Origin: Treponema sp. | GTDB taxonomy: Bacteria; Spirochaetota; Spirochaetia; Treponematales; Breznakiellaceae | Assembly: GCA_031273185.1 (NCBI GenBank) | Contig: JAISSG010000086.1 | Span: 1-11,063, forward strand | Reading direction: 5' to 3' | Length of the DNA stretch: 11,063 bases | Part shown: piece after piece, positions 5,766-11,063 of the stretch | Numbering within the stretch: position 1 is the stretch's first letter | Layout: every line of letters begins with the position of its first letter | Notes under the pieces: model-generated | Seen by the model: only the letters and a program-made list of their open reading frames with translations | The model's database searches: none | Told to the model about the DNA's origin: nothing | Translations under genes and position numbers: made by a program

Positions 5766-7424
5766 ATGGACATTTCAGCATTTCAAAAGGCGCGTTATGG
5801 CTACAAGCCAAAGCTTCCCGCAAGCCTCTCGCACCCAATGCAGGACATAGCTATAGAAACCGGCCCCCCGACCAAATCGGTGGCAGACCAGGAAGAGCTG
5901 AAAAACATTTTCAAGCTGACCTACGGCAAGCCCCTTGTCACCCTCAAAAACGGGAAAAACGAAAACGCGGGCCGCAAGCTCAACGTTGGGGTGATCCTCT
6001 CCGGGGGGCAGGCGCCCGGGGGGCATAATGTGATCGCGGGCATATACGACGGGATCAAAAACATCCATGCCGAATCCACCCTGTACGGATTTTTGAACGG
6101 CCCCATTGGCCTCATCGAAAACAAAAATAAAATCCTCGACGGGGACTTTATTGACGCGTACCGCAACACCGGCGGCTTCGACATCATCGGCTCGGGGCGG
6201 ACGAAAGTCGAAACGCCCGAGCAGTTTGCCGCCTCGCTGGAAACGGCAAAAAAACTGGGGCTGAACGCCATTGTCATAATCGGCGGCGACGATTCCAACA
6301 CCAACGCGGCGCTCCTGGCGGAATATTTTCTTTCCCACGGATCGGACATACAGGTGCTCGGCTGTCCCAAAACCATAGACGGCGATCTGAAAAACGAATA
6401 CATCGAAACATCCTTTGGCTTTGACACGGCATGCAGGGTTTACAGCGAGCTTATCGGCAACCTGATGCGGGACGCGAACAGCGCAAAAAAATACTGGCAT
6501 TTTGTAAAACTCATGGGACGCTCCGCCAGCCACATCACCCTTGAGTGCGCCCTGCAGACCCATCCAAACGTCTCCCTCATTTCCGAGGAAATCGCGTCAA
6601 TCGGCTATTCGCTGGATCAGGTGGTGGACATCATCTGCGACTCGATCATCAAGCGGGCAGACAAAGGCGACAATTTTGGGATAGTGCTGATCCCCGAGGG
6701 CCTGGTTGAATTTATCCCCGAAATAAAGCAGCTCATTGCCGAGCTTAACGATGCCATTGGCCGGGAAAGAGAGGATTTTTCGAGGTTCGTCTCGCACAGC
6801 GACCTGATCTCCTGGTTCTCAAGCAGAATTACGGAAAAATCCCTTAAAATACTGGTAGCCTTGCCGCAGGAAATCGGCAGGCAGTTCCTCACGGACCGCG
6901 ATCCGCACGGCAACGTGGAGGTTTCCAAAATCGAGACCGAGCGGCTCCTCATCGGCATGGTGCAAGAGAGGCTCCAGGTACTTAAGGCGGACAAACTCTA
7001 CAAGGGGAAATTCAGCGGCCTTTCGCATTTCTTTGGCTACGAGGGGAGGTGCGCCTTTCCCACCAACTTTGACACCGATTACTGCTACTCGCTGGGCTAT
7101 TGCGCCTCTGTTTTGATTGCGTCGGGGCTGACCGGCTATATCTCCAGCATACGCAACCTTACGGCGCCAGCCGGGGAATGGGTGGCAGGGGGCGTCCCGC
7201 TGACCATGATGATGAACCTTGAGCGGCGCATCGGCGCGAAAAAGCCGGTCATCAAGAAAGCCCTGGTGGATTTGGACGGCGGCCCCTTCAGGGAGTTTTG
7301 CAAAAAGCGCGAGACATGGGCGGAAGAAACCTGTTTCCGCGTGCCGGGGGCAATCCAGTACTTTGGGCCGGCGGAGGTTTGCGATCAGCCGCCGATTACG
7401 CTATTGCTGGAGCAAGGAAAATGA
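5766..7424 (+). CDS. pfp: Pyrophosphate-dependent 6-phosphofructokinase (PFP, long beta-type)
   Basis: This cytoplasmic enzyme reversibly phosphorylates fructose 6-phosphate to fructose 1,6-bisphosphate, using PPi instead of ATP. The 552-aa length fits the long PFP class, with the extra N-terminal segment before the core. Visible motifs are the phosphate-binding loop GGQAPGGHN (80-88), GGDDSNTNA at 173-181 and [10 protein letters not shown] at 201-210. In the second, the Asp after Gly-Gly-Asp replaces the Gly of ATP-dependent enzymes and is the known PPi-specificity mark. In the third, Lys202 sits where ATP enzymes have Gly. [14 protein letters not shown] at 250-263 is the substrate-binding segment. 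All are intact. From memory, treponemes use PPi-type phosphofructokinases. The gene starts 10 bp after the barrel-protein gene. Its last four bases, ATGA, overlap the start of the next gene, so the three are probably one operon driven from 4597-4625. Confidence 0.97.
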   Translation: MDISAFQKARYGYKPKLPASLSHPMQDIAIETGPPTKSVADQEELKNIFKLTYGKPLVTLKNGKNENAGRKLNVGVILSGGQAPGGHNVIAGIYDGIKNIHAESTLYGFLNGPIGLIENKNKILDGDFIDAYRNTGGFDIIGSGRTKVETPEQFAASLETAKKLGLNAIVIIGGDDSNTNAALLAEYFLSHGSDIQVLGCPKTIDGDLKNEYIETSFGFDTACRVYSELIGNLMRDANSAKKYWHFVKLMGRSASHITLECALQTHPNVSLISEEIASIGYSLDQVVDIICDSIIKRADKGDNFGIVLIPEGLVEFIPEIKQLIAELNDAIGREREDFSRFVSHSDLISWFSSRITEKSLKILVALPQEIGRQFLTDRDPHGNVEVSKIETERLLIGMVQERLQVLKADKLYKGKFSGLSHFFGYEGRCAFPTNFDTDYCYSLGYCASVLIASGLTGYISSIRNLTAPAGEWVAGGVPLTMMMNLERRIGAKKPVIKKALVDLDGGPFREFCKKRETWAEETCFRVPGAIQYFGPAEVCDQPPITLLLEQGK

Positions 7425-9484
7425 AGACAAGCCTGCTTGCTATTATTGTCTGTTGTTTTTTCGTAGCAGGAATTTCCGCGCAGGGAATCCGGGAAGAAGA
7501 AAGCAATTCTGCGACATTGCCGATAACGAAAATTTCCATTTTTTCATCAGGGCTTGCCTATTACGAGCATTCGGGAACTTTGAGCGCCCCGTCCGCCATC
7601 ACCCTGCCCTTTAAGGCAAACGCCGTAAACGACGCGCTCATGTCGCTGGCCCTTAACGACCCGGCCTCGGCAAATCCGTCGGTATCCTACCAGTCGCCGG
7701 ATGCCTTGCACAATTCACTGCGAAGCCTCAAAATCGATCTTTCCAACAACCCTGACATCGCAAGCATTTTTGGCAGGCTTCGCGGGGAGGAAATCGAGAT
7801 AACAGTCCCCACTGCCGTCAAAGGGAAGATACTGGGCGTTGAGTATCGCCCCGGAACGATTAATCCCCTGCTTGGCGATCAAGGCAGCCCCAAACCCTGG
7901 CTTTCCCTCCTCACCGATCAGGGAATCAGGGCGTTTGATTTTTCGGGCATCAGCAGTTTTACTTTTATGAACCGCCAGATCGACAGCGACCTCAGGCGGG
8001 CGCTGGAACTGATCGCATCGTCCCGGAATTCCGACTTGCGGAATTTGATCGTGCGGCTTCCGGGGAATAGCAGCCGCAGGGTTTCCATCAGCTACGTCAT
8101 CCCCGCGCCGGTGTGGAAGGTCTCTTACCGGCTGGACTTCAGCCAGAACGGGACAACTCCCCTGTTGCAGGGCTGGGCGATTGTTGACAACGATGGTGAC
8201 ACGGACTGGAACAACGTGCAGCTTTCGCTGGTTGCGGGCCGTCCCGCCTCCTTCATCCAGAACCTCTACCCGCCGTACTACCTTGCCCGCCCCACCCTGC
8301 CCCTCGCCATCGCCGGAGCAGCCGAAGGCGCGGCCCATGATTCCGGGTATGTAACGCTGAACTTTAGCGGGGCCGACTCTGTCACCCGTGCACCGGCACC
8401 CATGCCTTCGCTGCCAGCACCGGCAATGAAAATGGAAAGGGAAATGGCAGCCGAAGCGATGATTGATGAGGACTACAGGAGGACACCCGTGACTGGCGGC
8501 ACCGTGGAAACGGCAACCACCGCAGTTGCGGGGGATCAGTTTGAATTTACCATAAAAAACCCGGTAACGCTTGACCGCCAGATGAGCGCCATGCTGCCCC
8601 TAGTAGAATCCACCGTTGAGGCCCGCAAGGTGCTGATCTTTTCCGGCTCCAACGCCTCTGGCAGAAACCACAATCCCCGGCTGGGCGCGGAGCTGACCAA
8701 CACCAGCGGGATGAAGCTCCCCGCCGGACCCATAACCGTCTATGACGGCGGCACTTATGCCGGGGATGCCCTCATCGAATTCTGGAACGAGGGCGAAAAG
8801 CGGCTTATTTCCTACGGCGAAGACCTTTCCGTCGTTGGAACGGCAACGGACGCAAATTCCAGAAGCATAGTATCCGTTACCATCTCCGGCGGCGTTATGA
8901 CGATTAACCGCAAACAGGAATACACTAAAACCTATACTGTTAAAAATAACTCCCCGGAGTCAAAGCAACTGCTTATCGAGCATCCCAAAACGGCGAACAC
9001 TGTCCTTGAATCGCCCGAAGCCGACGAGCAGACCCCAACGGCATATCGTTTTACCATAACCTTGACCCCAGGCAGGGAGCTTACCGTTCTGGTTCGGGAG
9101 ACTCGCCCAATAATGGAGCGGGTGACTCTCTCGCAGCTCAGGGTAGATGCCTTTTTGTCATACGCAAGCAGCCAGGAAATTCCCCCCAATGCAAAGGCCG
9201 CCCTGCAAAGGGCAGTTGATCTGCGCTCTGCGGTAAACGCCGCCGAAACCGCCGTGGCCGATGCGGAACGGCGGCGTACCGGCTTTGTTTCGGAGCAGGA
9301 TCGCATACGGAGAAACCTTGAGGCGGCGGGAAGCCAAACCCCGCAGGGGCAGGAGTACCTCAGGCGGCTGATGGCCCTTGACGACAGCATTGACACCCTT
9401 GCGCCCGAGCTTGAAAGGCTCAGGGCAAACGTCAGAAATGCCCAAAAAGCCTTTGAGGATTATCTGGGCAGCCTGCAACTCTAA
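7421..9484 (+). CDS. Secreted DUF4139-type protein (MuiA-like family) with C-terminal coiled coil
   Basis: This 687-aa protein has a signal peptide (MKT, hydrophobic [14 protein letters not shown], cleavage near Ala20-Gln21). The N-terminal part (about 33-75, [20 protein letters not shown]) resembles the DUF4140 segment of mucoidy-inhibitor-like proteins. The region from about residue 222 onward ([17 protein letters not shown], then [28 protein letters not shown] at 248-275) carries the hallmark of DUF4139, which continues to about residue 560 and ends in [13 protein letters not shown]. Between the two halves of DUF4139 lies a Pro/Ala/Met-rich low-complexity stretch (about 322-345). The last 95 residues (593-683) are charged heptad-like helix, probably a coiled coil. 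ATG 7421 overlaps the upstream stop as ATGA, has GGAG (7409-7412) eight bases before it, and directly precedes the signal peptide, so longer upstream starts are rejected. The biochemical function of this family is not established. It may act in the envelope. Confidence 0.85.
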   Translation: MKTSLLAIIVCCFFVAGISAQGIREEESNSATLPITKISIFSSGLAYYEHSGTLSAPSAITLPFKANAVNDALMSLALNDPASANPSVSYQSPDALHNSLRSLKIDLSNNPDIASIFGRLRGEEIEITVPTAVKGKILGVEYRPGTINPLLGDQGSPKPWLSLLTDQGIRAFDFSGISSFTFMNRQIDSDLRRALELIASSRNSDLRNLIVRLPGNSSRRVSISYVIPAPVWKVSYRLDFSQNGTTPLLQGWAIVDNDGDTDWNNVQLSLVAGRPASFIQNLYPPYYLARPTLPLAIAGAAEGAAHDSGYVTLNFSGADSVTRAPAPMPSLPAPAMKMEREMAAEAMIDEDYRRTPVTGGTVETATTAVAGDQFEFTIKNPVTLDRQMSAMLPLVESTVEARKVLIFSGSNASGRNHNPRLGAELTNTSGMKLPAGPITVYDGGTYAGDALIEFWNEGEKRLISYGEDLSVVGTATDANSRSIVSVTISGGVMTINRKQEYTKTYTVKNNSPESKQLLIEHPKTANTVLESPEADEQTPTAYRFTITLTPGRELTVLVRETRPIMERVTLSQLRVDAFLSYASSQEIPPNAKAALQRAVDLRSAVNAAETAVADAERRRTGFVSEQDRIRRNLEAAGSQTPQGQEYLRRLMALDDSIDTLAPELERLRANVRNAQKAFEDYLGSLQL

Positions 9485-9491
9485 GAAAACC

Positions 9492-9498
9492 AAAGGAG
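9492..9498 (+). promoter_or_regulatory. Ribosome binding site within a short palindrome, before a GTG start
   Basis: AAAGGAG lies 7 bases ahead of the GTG at 9506 and supports that uncommon start. AGGAG (9494-9498) and CTCCT (9500-9504) are reverse complements around one base, so the site is partly self-complementary. The centre is too small for a strong hairpin. Confidence 0.65.
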
Positions 9499-9505
9499 CC
9501 TCCTG

Positions 9506-10126
9506 GTGAAGGTCATCGCAATTAACGGAAGCCCCCATAGCGACGGGGTTACGGCAAAGGGAATCTCCGTGATACTCGCGGAACTCACAAAAGAAGGCAT
9601 TGGGTCGGAAATTATCCATGTTGGCAGCAAGAACATCCAGGGCTGCATACACTGCCGGAAATGCAAGGAATTGAACCACTGTTCAATTACCGGGGACCCG
9701 GTGATCGAGACTGCCGAAAAAATCCAGGCCGCAGACGGGCTGATACTCGGAAGCCCGGTGTATTTCGGCGGCATAGCGGGTACGTTCAAGAGTTTTCTTG
9801 ACCGGCTCTTTTATCCCGGGCCAAATATGAAGTACAAGGTTGGCGCTACGGTAACGGCACTGAGGCGCAGTGGAGGCATATCGGTCTTTCACCAGTTGAA
9901 CAATTACCTTAACCTTGCCCAGATGATAATTGCCCCCGGAATATACTGGGACGTGATCCACGGCACCAACGCGCAAGAGGTAATGGAAGACCAGGAGGGC
10001 TTGCAAATAATGGAAGTCCAGGGCCGGAACATGGCATGGCTTATAAAGACCCTGGCCGCCGGAAAGAAAGATGTCCCCTTGCCGGCCCCTCCCCCGGAAC
10101 GCAAAAGAACAAATTTTATTCACTAA
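9506..10126 (+). CDS. Iron-sulfur flavoprotein-like NAD(P)H-dependent FMN reductase
   Basis: This 206-aa soluble protein belongs to the flavodoxin-fold FMN reductase group and probably transfers electrons in cytoplasmic redox reactions. The N-terminus MKVIAINGSPHSDGVT is the FMN-phosphate-binding loop. ADGLILGSPVYFGGIAGTFKSFLDR (76-100) is the second flavin-contact region. Between them, Cys47-x2-Cys50-x2-Cys53-x5-Cys59 matches the compact cysteine motif that binds a 4Fe-4S cluster in archaeal and clostridial iron-sulfur flavoproteins. All four cysteines are present, so a cluster is likely but not proven. The length is close to that family's usual about 190 residues. The C-terminal tail (from about residue 186) is rich in Pro and basic residues and looks disordered. 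GTG is the start, fixed by AAAGGAG. It lies 21 bp after the DUF4139 gene and may be read through from it. The substrate is unknown. Confidence 0.87.
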   Translation: MKVIAINGSPHSDGVTAKGISVILAELTKEGIGSEIIHVGSKNIQGCIHCRKCKELNHCSITGDPVIETAEKIQAADGLILGSPVYFGGIAGTFKSFLDRLFYPGPNMKYKVGATVTALRRSGGISVFHQLNNYLNLAQMIIAPGIYWDVIHGTNAQEVMEDQEGLQIMEVQGRNMAWLIKTLAAGKKDVPLPAPPPERKRTNFIH

Positions 10127-10132
10127 TTTTTG

Positions 10133-11029
10133 ATGACGCAGCATACCGCCGTTCACAAAGAGCATCGCATGGCAGCGCAGGGAGCCATATTCCTCTGTGC
10201 CGTTTTATGGAGCACCTCCGGCCTTTTTATCAAGCTGGTGGACTGGCATCCCTTGACTATTGCCGGCGGCAGGAGCATTCTTGCCGCCGCGTTTCTGCTT
10301 GCCATTCGGTTTTTTGCGCCAGGCCGAAAAAAGCAGGATCAAGCCAGGATAACCCTGAAAGATTTTTTAGTGCTTTCAGCCTGCGGCCTCTGCTACGCCG
10401 CCACGATGATTCTTTTTGTGATAGCCAACAAACTTACCGCGTCGGCAAACGCGATTCTGTTGCAGTACACCGCCCCTGTCTGGGCAGCGCTGTTGGGCTG
10501 GCTTTTTCTGAGAGAACGTCCCCGCTGGGAACATTGGTGCGCCCTGGCACTGGTAAGCCTGGGAATGCTGCTGGTGTTCTCAAGCGGCCTTGCCTCTGGT
10601 TCCATGTTAGGCGATATGGTTGCGCTGATCTCCGGCCTTGCCTTTGCGGCGAATTCCGTTGCGATGCGAACCAGGAAAGACGGCAACCCGGCGGACATTT
10701 TTATTTTTTCGCACCTGGAATGTGCGCTTTTTTCCATACCGTTTTTCTTTTTGCATCCCCCTTCGATGACTACCAATAATGTTTTAAGCATTGTCTTTAT
10801 GGGGATTATCCAAATCGGCGCGGCATCGGCGTTGTTTGCTTATGGCATTAAGCGTGTTTCGGCTGTCCAGGCAATGCTCATCGCTACCATCGAGCCTGTT
10901 TTGAACCCGGTTTGGGTGCTGTTGGTAGTGGGAGAAAAGCCCGCCGCTTCCGTGCTTGCCGGAGGCACTCTCATCGTTGGCGCGGTGCTGTTTACCTCTA
11001 TACTATCAGCATTGCGTCGCCGTAACTGA
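10133..11029 (+). CDS. EamA/DMT-superfamily membrane transporter
   Basis: This 298-aa inner-membrane protein is of the drug/metabolite transporter superfamily, usually exporters of small metabolites or amino acids. It shows two EamA repeats of about five transmembrane helices each: about residues 13-148 and 158-291. Each ends with the family's pattern of a helix followed by an acidic turn: SANAILLQYTAPVWAALLGWLFLRERP (103-130) and SAVQAMLIATIEPVLNPVWVLLVVGEKP (243-270). The start is uncertain. ATG 10133 is used here, seven bases after the upstream stop and without a clear Shine-Dalgarno. A TTG just before it is less likely. ATG 10169, preceded by AAAGAG six bases upstream, would begin at MAAQGAIFLCAVLW, right at the first helix, and is a good alternative. 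Its 3' end overlaps queA on the other strand by 32 bp. The substrate cannot be predicted. Confidence 0.9.
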   Translation: MTQHTAVHKEHRMAAQGAIFLCAVLWSTSGLFIKLVDWHPLTIAGGRSILAAAFLLAIRFFAPGRKKQDQARITLKDFLVLSACGLCYAATMILFVIANKLTASANAILLQYTAPVWAALLGWLFLRERPRWEHWCALALVSLGMLLVFSSGLASGSMLGDMVALISGLAFAANSVAMRTRKDGNPADIFIFSHLECALFSIPFFFLHPPSMTTNNVLSIVFMGIIQIGAASALFAYGIKRVSAVQAMLIATIEPVLNPVWVLLVVGEKPAASVLAGGTLIVGAVLFTSILSALRRRN

Positions 11030-11063
11030 AAAAGCGGTAGCCTTCCCTGATCGCCTCCGCATA
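10998..11063 (-). CDS. queA: S-adenosylmethionine:tRNA ribosyltransferase-isomerase, C-terminal end (5' part outside window)
   Basis: On the - strand the frame entering from the right edge encodes 21 residues and then TAG (10998-11000): Tyr-Ala-Glu-Ala-Ile-Arg-Glu-Gly-Tyr-Arg-Phe-Phe-Ser-Tyr-Gly-Asp-Ala-Met-Leu-Ile-Val. This matches the strongly conserved C-terminus of QueA (A-I-x-E-x-Y-R-F-F-S-x-G-D-A-M-L-I). QueA transfers and rearranges the ribosyl group of SAM onto 7-aminomethyl-7-deazaguanine in tRNA, making epoxyqueuosine. The rest of the gene lies outside the window. It converges with the EamA transporter gene, and the coding ends overlap by 32 bp, so neither can have an intergenic terminator here. 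Confidence 0.88.
   Translation of the reverse strand, partial: YAEAIREGYRFFSYGDAMLIV

Noticed and set aside
5775..6563. 262-codon open frame on the - strand
   Set aside because: It lies wholly inside the phosphofructokinase gene on the opposite strand, and its residues look like an antisense read of conserved motifs.
7298..7420. N-terminal extension of the DUF4139 protein
   Set aside because: It would overlap the end of the phosphofructokinase gene by more than 120 bases. The signal peptide begins at ATG 7421, which has its own ribosome binding site.
1..11063. CRISPR array, tRNA/rRNA genes, insertion sequences, integrase or attachment sites
   Set aside because: I saw no repeated spacer-like units, no cloverleaf-like segments, no transposase or integrase motifs, and no gap large enough to hold such elements unnoticed.

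Overview
This is a gene-dense, GC-rich stretch of bacterial chromosome with very short intergenic gaps. It most likely comes from a spirochaete of the Treponema group (Treponematales), perhaps a gut or environmental lineage given the high GC. That placement is an inference. It rests on a cysS gene followed by an ECF sigma factor, an archaeal-type UMP kinase in a bacterium, a long pyrophosphate-dependent phosphofructokinase, and several secreted proteins of kinds I associate with treponemes. No phage, insertion sequence, CRISPR, tRNA or rRNA signature is visible. No stretch longer than about 60 bases lacks a gene.

Block 1 (1-4580, + strand) is a tightly packed series. It starts with the 3' end of cysteinyl-tRNA synthetase. 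Next come an ECF sigma factor and a membrane-anchored zinc-finger anti-sigma factor. They are followed by a small secreted protein of unknown function and a lipoprotein with two TIG-like domains and a transglutaminase-like domain. The block ends with an archaeal-type UMP kinase. From the sigma factor onward, stops and starts lie within about 15 bases of each other or overlap, so this is probably one transcript. The sigma/anti-sigma pair followed by two exported proteins suggests an envelope-sensing unit with its cargo genes attached. The lipoprotein's transglutaminase-like domain keeps the His and Asp but seems to have lost the usual catalytic Cys.

Block 2 (4581-9484, + strand) begins at the only convincing promoter I see (-35 at 4597-4602, -10 at 4620-4625). 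It encodes a secreted protein with a probable C-terminal outer-membrane beta-barrel, then PPi-dependent phosphofructokinase, then a secreted DUF4139-type protein. The phosphofructokinase stop and the next start overlap as ATGA, so a central glycolytic enzyme is translationally linked to exported proteins.

Block 3 (9485-11063) holds a small flavoprotein with the compact cysteine motif of iron-sulfur flavoproteins and a 10-TM EamA/DMT-family transporter on the + strand. On the - strand, the last 21 codons of queA (tRNA queuosine synthesis) enter from the right edge and overlap the transporter's 3' end by 32 bp.

I did not find a clear, wholly new system. The best leads are the sigma/anti-sigma operon with its probable pseudo-transglutaminase lipoprotein, a possible leader ORF controlling the sigma factor, and the unusual architecture of the DUF4139 protein.
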